Positions 17,103 through 24,691 of a stretch of DNA of 64,000 bases are shown in pieces. The notes under the pieces were generated by a model, which was not told the DNA's origin, searched no databases, and saw only the letters and a list, made by a program, of their open reading frames with translations. The DNA lies in contig NZ_JAMZEA010000001.1 of the NCBI RefSeq assembly GCF_024172125.1, positions 744,001-808,000 of the forward strand, in the 5' to 3' direction. Position 1 is the first letter of the stretch. Every line of letters starts with the position of its first letter. This DNA comes from Actinomadura rupiterrae (lineage in GTDB: Bacteria > Actinomycetota > Actinomycetes > Streptosporangiales > Streptosporangiaceae). The position numbers and the translations under genes are program-made.

Positions 17103-17357
17103 CGCGGGGACCTCCTGGATCCTTGCTGTCGTCCCTCTCCTTGCTGCGGTGATCGCATCGACCCGGGGAGGGGATCTCCGCGATCCGGTGAGGCCCGGCA
17201 CTGGTAGGAACTATCCGAGCACTCCGTGCGTCCCATTGGCTGAGTCAGTCGGCCGAGCGTCTCACCCATTGGTGTGGCTCGTCCAGTCATCCCAACCACT
17301 GACACCTATAGGATTTCCTGCACCAAGGCGTGCCAAACATGCGATCATGCTTCATTC

Positions 17358-17393
17358 TGGATGAAGTAATGCACTGGTTGTGAACTTCATCCA
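17358..17393. promoter_or_regulatory. Perfect 10-bp inverted repeat upstream of gntR paralogue
   Basis: TGGATGAAGT (17358-17367) and ACTTCATCCA (17384-17393) are exact reverse complements, 16 bp apart, ending 26 bp before ATG 17420. The surrounding 17200-17400 stretch is the most AT-rich DNA nearby and also holds two copies of CCCATTGG (near 17232 and 17270). The repeat is a good candidate autoregulatory operator or leader hairpin. The rest of the 317-bp gap 17103-17419 shows no gene. Confidence 0.5.
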
Positions 17394-17419
17394 TTCGTTG
17401 GGATGTTTGGAGGCTTTGA

Positions 17420-18208
17420 ATGCCTGCCCGGTACGAGGAGATCGCCGCCGACCTGCGCGAACGCATCAGCAGCGGTGAGCTGCGCCCCGGCCAGCGCCTC
17501 CCGACCGAGCGCGAGCTGGCCCTGCGCTACGACGCGTCCCGCAACACGGTGCGCGACGCGGTGCTGCGGCTGAGGGGCCTGCGCCTCCTGGAGTCCCGCC
17601 ACGGCCTCGGCACGTTCGTCCTGGAGCCACCGGTGAAGTTCGCCATCACGCTCACCCCGTCGGAGGGCACCGGCTCCGGTGGCGGCGAGGGCCGGGCCTG
17701 GGTGGACGAGGTCGCCAGGCAGCAGCGCTCGGCGCGGACCTCGGTTCCCAGCGTCGCGATCGAGCAGGCGGACGAGCCGCAGGCCCGCGAGCTGGGCATC
17801 GGGGTCGGTGACATGCTCGTCGTCCGCCACCAGCAGCACTTCATCACCGACAAGGGCGTGGACGTGCCGTGGTCGCTCCGGACGTCCTTCTACCCGATCG
17901 CCCTGGTGGACCGCGGCGCCACGCGCCTGCAACGCCCGGAGGACATCCCGGAGGGCACGGCCGCCTACCTGGAGCAGACCCTCGGAATCAGGCAGGCGGG
18001 CTACCGCGACCGCATCTGGGTCCGTCCCCCGAACGACTACGAGATCCGCTTCTTCGACATGCCCCCGGAAGGCACCGTCCCCGTCTTCGTGCATCAGCGC
18101 GTCGTGACCGACACCGAGGGCGAGCCCTGCCGGTACACGCTCACCGTCTACCCCGCCGACCGCAACGAGTTCGTCATCGAAGCCGACCTGCCGGCGCGCG
18201 ACGGCTAG
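17420..18208 (+). CDS. GntR/HutC-type transcription regulator with UTRA domain
   Basis: A 262-residue paralogue of the 7460-8284 regulator. Winged helix at residues 1-68 (YEEIAADLRERISSGELRPG, LPTERELALRYDASRNTV, RHGLGTFVLE) and UTRA domain at about 90-255 (LVVRHQQHFITDKGVDVPWS, RDRIWVRPPNDYEIRFF, YTLTVYPADRNEFVIE). TGGAGG lies seven bases before ATG 17420. An inverted repeat (17358-17393) sits directly upstream. It is convergent with the RHH gene, and the tandem repeats at 18211-18314 fill the space between them. Confidence 0.9.
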   Translation: MPARYEEIAADLRERISSGELRPGQRLPTERELALRYDASRNTVRDAVLRLRGLRLLESRHGLGTFVLEPPVKFAITLTPSEGTGSGGGEGRAWVDEVARQQRSARTSVPSVAIEQADEPQARELGIGVGDMLVVRHQQHFITDKGVDVPWSLRTSFYPIALVDRGATRLQRPEDIPEGTAAYLEQTLGIRQAGYRDRIWVRPPNDYEIRFFDMPPEGTVPVFVHQRVVTDTEGEPCRYTLTVYPADRNEFVIEADLPARDG

Positions 18209-18210
18209 CG

Positions 18211-18314
18211 GCGCTCAGAGGAGGCGCACGCGTCGGCGGTCAGATCAGAGGAAGCGGACGCGTCGGTGGTCAGACGAGGCGGACGCGTCGGCGGTCAGAG
18301 GAAGCGGACGCGTT
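18211..18314. repeat. Four tandem copies of an RHH gene tail with stop codon
   Basis: On the minus strand four units of about 25 bp follow one another, each containing ACGCGTCCGC, a variable CTTCCTC-like block and TGA, then CCGCCG; one copy has a 5-bp insertion. The first unit is the end of the RHH gene itself (codons for RVRFL and its stop at 18295-18297); the others continue past the stop. Thus the 3' end of the gene, stop included, has been tandemly duplicated. Confidence 0.85.
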
Positions 18315-18570
18315 CCAGGTCGCCCTGGTCGCGCTCGCGGACGTAGACCTTGCCGCCCTCGGCGATGACGTCCTCAAGGTAGGCGTAGACGCTGAGGGCG
18401 CGGTTGATGACGTCGGTCTTGGTGTCGCCGGTGAGGCGCATGAGGTCGGTGAGGGCGGCGGCGCCCTTGGAGGTGAGGTTGACGGTGACCCGTTCGCGGG
18501 CGCCCGGTCCCTCGGAGTGGACGGGCTGGTCGCGGCTCTGGTCCGCCGAGAGGGCTTCGGACTTGTTCAT
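18295..18570 (-). CDS. Ribbon-helix-helix DNA-binding protein
   Basis: A 91-residue protein: disordered N-terminus (1-25), then the ribbon strand RERVTVNLTSKGAAALTDLM and two helices (TGDTKTDVINRALSVYAYLE) typical of RHH/CopG-like repressors, which bind DNA as dimers. GGAGGAG lies eight bases before ATG 18570. No partner toxin is adjacent, so it is more likely a stand-alone regulator. A short palindrome, GTAAG-GG-CTTAC at 18717-18728, lies upstream on its promoter side and might be its site. Confidence 0.8.
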   Translation of the reverse strand: MNKSEALSADQSRDQPVHSEGPGARERVTVNLTSKGAAALTDLMRLTGDTKTDVINRALSVYAYLEDVIAEGGKVYVRERDQGDLERVRFL

Positions 18571-18716
18571 CAGCGGGTCTCCTCCACCGGGACGGCTCCT
18601 CGCCCCGCTCGCGGCCCGTCGGCTCCGTCCGCGCGGCGGCCACGGCCGGAAACGGGGCCCCGACCGCCGGGTGCGGTCAGTATGCGCCCCGCCCGTACAC
18701 CGGTCAACGCGGGTGC

Positions 18717-18728
18717 GTAAGGGCTTAC
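18717..18728. promoter_or_regulatory. Short palindrome GTAAGGGCTTAC
   Basis: Five-base perfect arms around GG, 147 bp upstream of the RHH gene and 142 bp upstream of the cNMP-binding gene. RHH repressors often bind such short palindromes, but the link is inference. Confidence 0.25.
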
Positions 18729-18778
18729 CCGGTCTGCGGCCGTTCTACTCTTGTCACTTCCACGCTATACGTACTTCG

Positions 18779-18806
18779 TGTGAGTTCTGTATGTACATCA
18801 CTCACA
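18779..18806. promoter_or_regulatory. CRP-like dyad TGTGAGT-N14-ACTCACA
   Basis: Seven-base perfect arms (18779-18785 and 18800-18806) lie 64 bp upstream of ATG 18870 in an AT-richer island. The outer TGTGA/TCACA halves are those of Crp-family sites, but the 18-bp gap between them is wider than the normal six, so the match is partial. The neighbouring gene encodes a cNMP-binding domain, which makes autoregulation worth considering. Confidence 0.35.
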
Positions 18807-18869
18807 TCCGAGTCTACTGTCAGTGCTATCGGAGGCATACAGGGGGGACCGGGAAGAAGGGAGCGGGAC

Positions 18870-20213
18870 ATGCCGGGGGCGGTCATCGTGGCGCTGGCCA
18901 GCGTGTTCATCCTGGCCGTCGGGTTCACCGCGGCCATGCTCGCGCTGGTCACCAGGGGGTTGCTGCTCGCGCGGGACACCGCCGAGCTCCGCGCGCTCGT
19001 GCGGGACTTCGCCGTCTTCTACACCCTGCCGCTGTCGGTGCTGGTCCGGCGCCTGCCGGCGACCGCGCTGAACCTCGACGGCGGCACAACACCCGGGGCG
19101 GCGGGGGCCGCCGAACAGCAGGGCGTCCGGAACCGGCCCGGCGCGGACGACCCGGACCGCGGGTTCCTGGGGGCGCTCGACGAGCGGGAGCGCGCCGCGC
19201 TGGGGGCGCTGTCGCGCGAGGTCCGGTACGAGCCGGGCGCGGTGCTGCTGCACAGCGGCCACCCCGGGGACGAGGTGCTCGTCCTGCTCACGGGGTGGAC
19301 GGCCGTCACCAGCGCTGCCGGGCGGCTCGTCGCGCTACGCGGGCCGGGCGACATCGTCGGCGAGCGCGCGATGTTCATGGTGAAGGAGCGCTCGGCGACC
19401 GTCACGGCGGTCACGGAGGTCACCGCGCTGGTCGCGCCCGCCGGGGCGGTCAACGCGTTCCTCGTCGACCGTCCGCACCTGGCCGCCTTCCTTGAGGACG
19501 AACTGTACGAGCGGATGGTCGCCGCCGCGCCGGCGTCCGCCCGGGCCGCCGAGGCGCCGGGCTGGAAGGGCACGCGGGACTGCACGGTCATGTTCGTCGA
19601 CATCGCCGGGTTCGGAGCCGCCGCGCGCTCCCAGCGCGACCGCCGGACGATCCGCGATGTCACCTTCACGCTCGTCCAGGACGCCCTCGACCGCGCCGGT
19701 GCCGGTCCGGCCGCCTGCCACCGGGAGGACCGCGGCGACGGCGCGCTCATGCTGCTCCCGGCCACAGTGCCGGTAGAACGGCTCGTCTCCGTGGCCGTCC
19801 CGGCGCTGCTGGAGGGGCTGCGCGAGCACGCCCGCTCGGCGGGGCCGGGCCTGGAGCTGCGGCTCCGCGTCGCGCTGGACGCCGGGAGGGTCGTGGTGGA
19901 CGAACGCGGCGTCTTCGCAGACGTCGTGATCGACACCGCCCGCCTGCTGGACGCGCCGCAGCTCAAGGGCGCGCTCGCCGAGCCGGGACGGCTGCTCGGG
20001 CTGATCCTGTCCGCGCGCGTCCACGCGATGCTCCCGGACGGGTCCGCCTTCCAGCGGCTCGACGTCGCCGTCAAGGAGCACCGGCTCGTCGGCTGGACCG
20101 CCGTCTACGGCGCGGACGCCGAGCAGCCGCGCGCCGACCGCGGGATGACGCACCCGCACGTCCGGCCGCACCGGGCACGCCGCCTGATCCGCGCCGCCCG
20201 CCCGTCCCGCTGA
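18870..20213 (+). CDS. Membrane-anchored cNMP-binding / cyclase-like fusion protein
   Basis: A 447-residue protein with three parts. Residues 1-28 are a membrane helix (AVIVALASVFILAVGFTAAM). Residues about 97-215 are a cyclic-nucleotide-binding domain with the phosphate-binding cassette GDIVGERAMFMVKERSATVT, keeping the Glu and Arg contacts. Residues about 235-420 are a class III cyclase-like domain: CTVMFVDIAGFGAAARSQRD (metal Asp), HREDRGDGALMLLP (second Asp) and VFADVVIDTARLLDAP, where the usual Asn of the transition-state motif is Asp and the purine-selecting Lys is absent. It may bind rather than make cyclic nucleotides. GGGAG lies eight bases before ATG 18870; the longer frame from 18780 lacks support. 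Its last 10 bases and stop are duplicated (20201-20232). Confidence 0.85.
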   Translation: MPGAVIVALASVFILAVGFTAAMLALVTRGLLLARDTAELRALVRDFAVFYTLPLSVLVRRLPATALNLDGGTTPGAAGAAEQQGVRNRPGADDPDRGFLGALDERERAALGALSREVRYEPGAVLLHSGHPGDEVLVLLTGWTAVTSAAGRLVALRGPGDIVGERAMFMVKERSATVTAVTEVTALVAPAGAVNAFLVDRPHLAAFLEDELYERMVAAAPASARAAEAPGWKGTRDCTVMFVDIAGFGAAARSQRDRRTIRDVTFTLVQDALDRAGAGPAACHREDRGDGALMLLPATVPVERLVSVAVPALLEGLREHARSAGPGLELRLRVALDAGRVVVDERGVFADVVIDTARLLDAPQLKGALAEPGRLLGLILSARVHAMLPDGSAFQRLDVAVKEHRLVGWTAVYGADAEQPRADRGMTHPHVRPHRARRLIRAARPSR

Positions 20214-20236
20214 CTGCCCGTCCCGCTGACTGCCCG
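20201..20236. repeat. Perfect 16-bp duplication spanning a stop codon
   Basis: CCCGTCCCGCTGACTG occurs at 20201-20216 and again, identically, at 20217-20232, followed by a third partial copy. The first copy contains the last codons (CCG TCC CGC) and TGA of the cNMP-binding gene. Confidence 0.9.
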
Positions 20237-20258
20237 CCCGTCCAGCCGAGCGCGGCCG

Positions 20259-21140
20259 TCAGATAATCGGGGGGCGGCCCATGCGGGTCATGCGCCAGGC
20301 GGTCTTCCAGGAGATCGGGCGGCGCGGGCCCGCGGGCTTGCGCCAGCCCTCGGCGAAGCCCTTGAACCACGGCTTCAGCGCGCTCGGCTTGCGCTCGCGC
20401 AGGACGGTCATGCCCATCCAGACGCCGAGGTAGGTGAGCGCCAGCAGCCAGGGGAGGTTGCGGCGGGCCAGCCAGACGCGGTTGCGCGCGTTGTAGCGGT
20501 AGAACATCTCGTGCCGGGTCGGCAGGACGGCCGGGTGGAACATGACCGCCGACGCGTCGTACACGATGTGGTAGCCCGCGTTGAGGACCTGCCACGCGAG
20601 GTCGGTCTCCTCGTGCGCGTAGAAGAAGTCCTCGGGGAGGCCGCCGCCCGCGTCGAACGCAGCACGGCGGACGGCGCAGGCGCCGCCGAGGAACGTGGTC
20701 ACCTCGGACGAGCGCTCCGGGTCGCCCGCGCGCAGCCGCGGGACGTGCCGGCGCTCGCCGCGCCCGCCCTCGGGGTCGCGGACGCGGAACGACACGATGC
20801 CGAGCGTCGGGTCGGCGGAGAAGCGGTCGCGCAGGTGCGCGCCGAGCCGCGGCGAGCGGTACCAGCCGTCGTCGTCCAGGAAGAGGATCACGTCGCCGCT
20901 GGACGCCTCGACCCCGCGGTTGCGTCCGCCGGGGATGCCGAGGTTGCGCGGCAGGCTCAGCGTCTTCACGCGCGGGTCGTCGAACGGCGCCTCGCCCGCG
21001 CGGTCGCCGACCGGGTCGACGCCGTTGCCGACCAGGACGACCTCGACGTCCACGTGCTCCTGGTCGAGCGCGCTCTGGACCGACCGCGCCAGCTCGACCG
21101 GGCGGTTGCCCATGGTCAGGACGACGACGCTGAGCTTCAC
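20259..21140 (-). CDS. GT2-family glycosyltransferase
   Basis: A 293-residue GT-A enzyme: LSVVVLTMGNRPVELARSVQ, PRNLGIPGGRNRGVEASSGD, VILFLDDDGWY (DxD nucleotide-binding motif), TFLGGACAVRRAAFDAGG and YAHEETDLAWQVLNAGY (the acceptor-side ED motif). The C-terminus has a hydrophobic, probably membrane-associated segment (WLLALTYLGVWMGMTVL) and a basic tail. It resembles rhamnosyl/galactofuranosyl-type transferases. It is the last gene of the left-going CDP-alcohol operon, 16 bp after the phosphatidyltransferase, so its product is probably a glycosylated polyol-phosphate lipid or polymer. Confidence 0.87.
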   Translation of the reverse strand: MKLSVVVLTMGNRPVELARSVQSALDQEHVDVEVVLVGNGVDPVGDRAGEAPFDDPRVKTLSLPRNLGIPGGRNRGVEASSGDVILFLDDDGWYRSPRLGAHLRDRFSADPTLGIVSFRVRDPEGGRGERRHVPRLRAGDPERSSEVTTFLGGACAVRRAAFDAGGGLPEDFFYAHEETDLAWQVLNAGYHIVYDASAVMFHPAVLPTRHEMFYRYNARNRVWLARRNLPWLLALTYLGVWMGMTVLRERKPSALKPWFKGFAEGWRKPAGPRRPISWKTAWRMTRMGRPPII

Positions 21141-21156
21141 TTCGGCCTCCGGAGTG

Positions 21157-22080
21157 TCACTTGAGCCTCCGCGAGGCCAGGATGCTGACCAGGTGCAGCA
21201 GGGTCTGGACGACGGCGACCGCGGCGACCGCGACGCACAGCACCCGCATCGCCGCGGGCGTGTCCGTGCCGAGCACGGCGTCCAGCACGGCCGCGCCGAG
21301 GATGAACAGCGACAGCTCGACCGCGCCGATGATCCGGTGGAAGCCCAGCATGGACGCGGCCTGCCGGGCCAGCGCGATCTTGGTGGACCGGGGCCGCAGC
21401 GCCCGGTCGCCGCCGGACGGGTCGGACGGCAGCCCGGACTTGGCCCGCGCGACCACCACGTTGTCGGTCTCCGCCTTGATCAGCGCCGCGCCGAGCGCGG
21501 CCAGCAGGCCCAGCTCGACGTAGCCGCCGTTGCGCCAGCCGCCCTGCGCGGCGAACCCGAGCCCGGCCAGCAGCGCGACCTCGGACAGGTAGTGCCCGAT
21601 CCGGTCGAGGAAGACGCCCGCGACCGAGGTGCGCCGCAGGTAGCGCGCGACCTCGCCGTCGATGCAGTCGAGCAGCAGGTAGGCCTGGATGAGGACGGCG
21701 CCGCCGAGCGCGGGCCACACCGCGGCCGTCCCGGACGCCGGGACCGACACCACGGCGCCCGCGAGCACGCCGGTCGCCATCATCATGTAGGTGAGCTGGT
21801 TCGGGCTGAACCCGAGCCGCAGCGCCAGCCAGGAGAAGTAGGGCGACAGCGACCGCATGTACAGCCGGCCGGCCCAGTGCTCCTCGTTGCGGCGGTCCTT
21901 CAGGCCGGGCGGCTGCCCGTACCGCCGGACGTCCCGGACCTTCGCCTGCTTCCGCGTCGGCCGGTCGTCGGGCGGGGCCGCCGCGGCGGCGGCCGCCTCC
22001 GGGTCGGTCGGACCGGGGGGTGTGGGGGGTCGTCCCCCCTCGGTCGGAACGGTCACGTCAGCCTCCGTAGGCCCGGACAT
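21157..22080 (-). CDS. CDP-alcohol phosphatidyltransferase-family membrane protein
   Basis: A 307-residue integral membrane protein with six predicted helices after an Ala/Pro-rich N-terminus (1-45). The family signature reads DCIDGEVARYLRRTSVAGVF followed by LDRIGH, so the first three Asp are present but the fourth, the usual catalytic base in DxxxD, is His. Such enzymes move a phospho-alcohol from CDP to another alcohol at the membrane. Residues 75-90 (GRLYMRSLSPYFSWLALRLG) match the entry helix of DIPP-synthase-like members. It overlaps the dehydrogenase gene by 23 bp. The His substitution may be a subfamily trait. Confidence 0.87.
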   Translation of the reverse strand: MSGPTEADVTVPTEGGRPPTPPGPTDPEAAAAAAAPPDDRPTRKQAKVRDVRRYGQPPGLKDRRNEEHWAGRLYMRSLSPYFSWLALRLGFSPNQLTYMMMATGVLAGAVVSVPASGTAAVWPALGGAVLIQAYLLLDCIDGEVARYLRRTSVAGVFLDRIGHYLSEVALLAGLGFAAQGGWRNGGYVELGLLAALGAALIKAETDNVVVARAKSGLPSDPSGGDRALRPRSTKIALARQAASMLGFHRIIGAVELSLFILGAAVLDAVLGTDTPAAMRVLCVAVAAVAVVQTLLHLVSILASRRLK

Positions 22081-23131
22081 AGTCGTCCACCGCCGCGCGG
22101 ACCGCGGCGGCGTCGAGGTCGAGGTGTTCCAAGATCGTATAGCGGCCGGGGCGGGTCTCCGGCGCGAACGAGACGGCGTCCGCGAACTGCTCCGCGGTCA
22201 GCCCGACGTCGCCCGGGACGCGCGGCAGGCCGTGCTGCTCCAGGCAGCCGAGGACCTCCGCCAGCCGCTCCTTGCCCGTCCCCAGGCGGGTCGCGCGCAG
22301 GTGGTAGCAGAACGCCGCGCCGAGCCCGGCGAGCTCGCCGTGGTTGGCGGTGCCGGGGAACAGCCGGTCGATGGCGTGCATGATCTCGTGGTCGCCGCCG
22401 GACGCGGGCCGCGAGTCGCCCGCGAACGACATCGCCATCCCCGACAGCACCAGGCCCTCGGCGAGGACGGTCAGGAACTCGTCCGACTCGACCGACTTCG
22501 GCTGGTGCAGCAGCGCCTCGGCGGCGGTGCGGGCGACGGTGAGCGCCATCCGGTCGACCCGCTCGCCGACCGCGTCGGCGGCCAGCAGCCAGTCGTCCAC
22601 GGCGGAGAAGTTCGACACGACGTCGCCGATCCCGGCCCGGACGAGCCGGTCCGGCGCGGCGCGCACGTAGTCCAGGTCGACGATCATCGCCAGCGGCATC
22701 ACGACGCCGAACGAGCCCTTGCCCTTGTCGTGCTCCAGGGACGCCACCGGCGAGCAGATCCCGTCGTGGGACAGGTTCGTCGCGACCGACACCATCGGGA
22801 TGCCGGACAGCGTCGCCGCGTACTTGGTCGCGTCGATCGTCCGGCCGCCGCCGATGCCGACGACCGCCTCGTACTGCCCGGCGCGCAGCCTGCCGCCGAG
22901 CGCGACCGCGGCGTCCACCGTGCCGCCCTCGACCTGGAACACCTCGCAGGCGTCCAGGGAGGTGCGGACGTGCTCGGCGATCTTCTCGCCCTGGCCGGGG
23001 CCGACCGCGATCGCGACCCGCCCCTCGGTGGCGATCCGCCCGTCGGCGAGCAGCTCGCCCAGGCTGGCGACCGCGCCGCGCCGGACGTCGATGGACAGCG
23101 GCGCGTTCAGCATCCGCGTCAGCAGTGGCAT
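22058..23131 (-). CDS. Glycerol-1-phosphate dehydrogenase-like enzyme
   Basis: A 357-residue iron/zinc-alcohol-dehydrogenase-fold protein. VGIGGGRTIDATKYAA is the NAD-binding loop; ATNLSHDGICSPVASL and MIVDLDYVRAAPDRLVRAGIG are hallmark segments of the AraM/EgsA (sn-glycerol-1-phosphate dehydrogenase) branch; GGDHEIMHAIDRLFPG and TANHGELAGLGAA carry the metal histidines. It should reduce dihydroxyacetone phosphate, or a related keto-polyol phosphate, with NAD(P)H. GAGAAGGG precedes ATG 23131; the open frame to 23269 is GC-rich leader. It lies between a nucleotidyltransferase and a CDP-alcohol phosphatidyltransferase, a context that suggests its product is CDP-activated. No PcrB-like prenyltransferase is present. 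Confidence 0.85.
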   Translation of the reverse strand: MPLLTRMLNAPLSIDVRRGAVASLGELLADGRIATEGRVAIAVGPGQGEKIAEHVRTSLDACEVFQVEGGTVDAAVALGGRLRAGQYEAVVGIGGGRTIDATKYAATLSGIPMVSVATNLSHDGICSPVASLEHDKGKGSFGVVMPLAMIVDLDYVRAAPDRLVRAGIGDVVSNFSAVDDWLLAADAVGERVDRMALTVARTAAEALLHQPKSVESDEFLTVLAEGLVLSGMAMSFAGDSRPASGGDHEIMHAIDRLFPGTANHGELAGLGAAFCYHLRATRLGTGKERLAEVLGCLEQHGLPRVPGDVGLTAEQFADAVSFAPETRPGRYTILEHLDLDAAAVRAAVDDYVRAYGG

Positions 23132-23249
23132 TGAGCCCTTCTCTCTCTTCGGGCGGGGGGAACGAAGAGGCCGGTTCAGGGGCCGGTGTCCGGGCGGTGG
23201 CCGCCGGGTGCGCGCGGGGCGCGGTTCGCGGCGGCCGCCGGGTACGCGT

Positions 23250-23285
23250 CGCCGCCGCACCCCGGACACGGGTCGTGCGGCGGCG
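23250..23285 (-). terminator. Strong hairpin between cluster genes
   Basis: An 11-bp perfect stem (CGCCGCCGCAC at 23250-23260 and GTGCGGCGGCG at 23275-23285) with an inner CCCG/CGGG pair lies 10 nt after the stop of the nucleotidyltransferase gene in its direction of transcription. It may terminate or attenuate before the dehydrogenase gene, whose start is 119 bp further on. No U-run follows. Confidence 0.6.
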
Positions 23286-23294
23286 GCGGTGCGG

Positions 23295-24026
23295 CTAGTA
23301 GGTCGTGGCGATCTCGCGGGCCTTGGCCAGGTCGTCGTGGTTGTCGACCTCGACCCAGGCGACCTCGCCGATCGCCGCGACGCCGATCTTGCCGCCGCGG
23401 TTCACGAACTCCTGGTAGCCGTCCTCGTAGTAGAGGTCGGGGTCGCGCTCGAAGGTGGCCTTCAGCGAGTCGGCGAGCGCCTCGGCCGCGGCGGGTTCGA
23501 GCAGCGTGGCGCCGATGTACTCGCCGTTGGCGGTGGCCGGGTCCATCAGCTTGGTGATGCGCTGCAGGTTCCCCTCGCCGTCGAGGATGACCTTCATCTC
23601 CTCGTCGGCCAGAGTTTTCACGTTGTCCACGGCCAGGAGGATGTCCGGCCCGCGGTTGGCCAGTAGCGTCTTCTCAACGCCGACCGGATGCACGGTGTCG
23701 CCGTTCACGAGGAGGACGCCCTTGGCGAAGTGCTCGCGGGCCAGCCAGAGCGAGTAGGCGTTGTTCCACTCCTCGGCCTTGTCGTTGTGGACGAGGGTGA
23801 TGGAGACGCCGTACTTCTTCTCCAGCTCGTCCTTGCGCTCCTCGACCGCGGACGCGCGGTAGCCGACGACGATCACGACGTCGGTCAGGCCGACCTCGGC
23901 GAGGTTGCCGAGGGCGATGTCCAGGATGGTGGTCTCGCCGTCCACCGGCACCAGGGCCTTCGGCAGCGTGTCGGTGTAGGGGCGCAGCCTCCGGCCGGCA
24001 CCCGCCGCCAGCACCATCCCGATCAT
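23295..24026 (-). CDS. Sugar/polyol-phosphate nucleotidyltransferase
   Basis: A 243-residue nucleotidyltransferase: MVLAAGAGRRLRPYTDTLPK (signature G-G-x-G-x-R-L and the Lys contact), DVVIVVGYRA, NAYSLWLAREHF, VLLVNGDTVHP and VAWVEVDNHDDLAKAREI. NAYSLW and the closing VEVDNxxDL are typical of inositol-1-phosphate or choline-phosphate cytidylyltransferases. GGAAGAGGGAAC precedes ATG 24026, which overlaps the stop of the upstream gene (ATGA). With CDP-alcohol phosphatidyltransferases on both sides, CTP is the likely nucleotide; the alcohol phosphate could be glycerol-1-P or inositol-P. Confidence 0.88.
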   Translation of the reverse strand: MIGMVLAAGAGRRLRPYTDTLPKALVPVDGETTILDIALGNLAEVGLTDVVIVVGYRASAVEERKDELEKKYGVSITLVHNDKAEEWNNAYSLWLAREHFAKGVLLVNGDTVHPVGVEKTLLANRGPDILLAVDNVKTLADEEMKVILDGEGNLQRITKLMDPATANGEYIGATLLEPAAAEALADSLKATFERDPDLYYEDGYQEFVNRGGKIGVAAIGEVAWVEVDNHDDLAKAREIATTY

Positions 24027-24691
24027 GTTCCCTCTTCCTCCAGGTCGGACGTCCCGCCGCCGCCGCGCGCATGGTGCGCCCAGCTCACGGCGCTTTCGCA
24101 CGCGAACAACACGCCAAGGTAGGCGGCGAGCGCGGCGTACGCGAACGGAAGAAGCCCGGAGAGCCCGAAGAAGGCGACCAGGAGCATCCGCCCCTCCCAG
24201 CCGAGCCCGGCCGGGAGCAGCCATTCCGCCGGCCAGTGTCCCTGGCGGGTGCGGTACACGGTGTCGTAGTGGTGGAACGCCAGCACGCCGAGCAGCAGGA
24301 AGACCAGCGGCGCGGGCACGCCCTGCGCGAACCCCAGTACGGCCACGTAACCATACTCGATGGCGCGGATGATCGGCGGAACGAGCCAATCGAGACGTCC
24401 GGTATGCCCGTTGCCGGCGGCGAGCCCGGTCAGCAGCAGCACCACCGCCGGGGCGAACAGCGCCATCGAGTGCTGGTGGCCCAGACCCGTCGCGAGCAGC
24501 ACCGACGACACCGCGAGCGCCACCAGCGCCCCCGGCAGCGGCGGCAGCAGGCCGCGGGCGAGAACTCCCAGTCCGACGCCGATCGGGCCGTCGTCCCGGT
24601 ATGCACGGATCCGGGCCGTCCCGGGGTCGGACGCCTGGTCGCCCGCTTCGTCCTGCGCGGTGGCGGCCTGGGCGGGGCTGGTGGTCGTCAT
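24023..24691 (-). CDS. Polytopic membrane protein (DUF5941-like)
   Basis: A 222-residue membrane protein with about five to six helices (LLPPLPGALVALAVSSVLLA, MALFAPAVVLLLTGLAAG, YVAVLGFAQGVPAPLVFLLL, LLVAFFGLSGLLPFAYAALA) and conserved-looking polar residues AFHHYDTVYRTRQG between them. From memory it matches the C-terminal membrane part called DUF5941 in actinobacterial CDP-alcohol phosphatidyltransferase fusions; here it is a separate gene joined to its partner by an ATGA overlap at 24688-24691. Function unknown, but a structural partner of the phosphatidyltransferase is likely. Confidence 0.75.
   Translation of the reverse strand: MTTTSPAQAATAQDEAGDQASDPGTARIRAYRDDGPIGVGLGVLARGLLPPLPGALVALAVSSVLLATGLGHQHSMALFAPAVVLLLTGLAAGNGHTGRLDWLVPPIIRAIEYGYVAVLGFAQGVPAPLVFLLLGVLAFHHYDTVYRTRQGHWPAEWLLPAGLGWEGRMLLVAFFGLSGLLPFAYAALAAYLGVLFACESAVSWAHHARGGGGTSDLEEEGT

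Noticed and set aside
18295..18570. Antitoxin of a toxin-antitoxin pair
   Set aside because: The RHH domain fits, but no small toxin gene overlaps or adjoins it.
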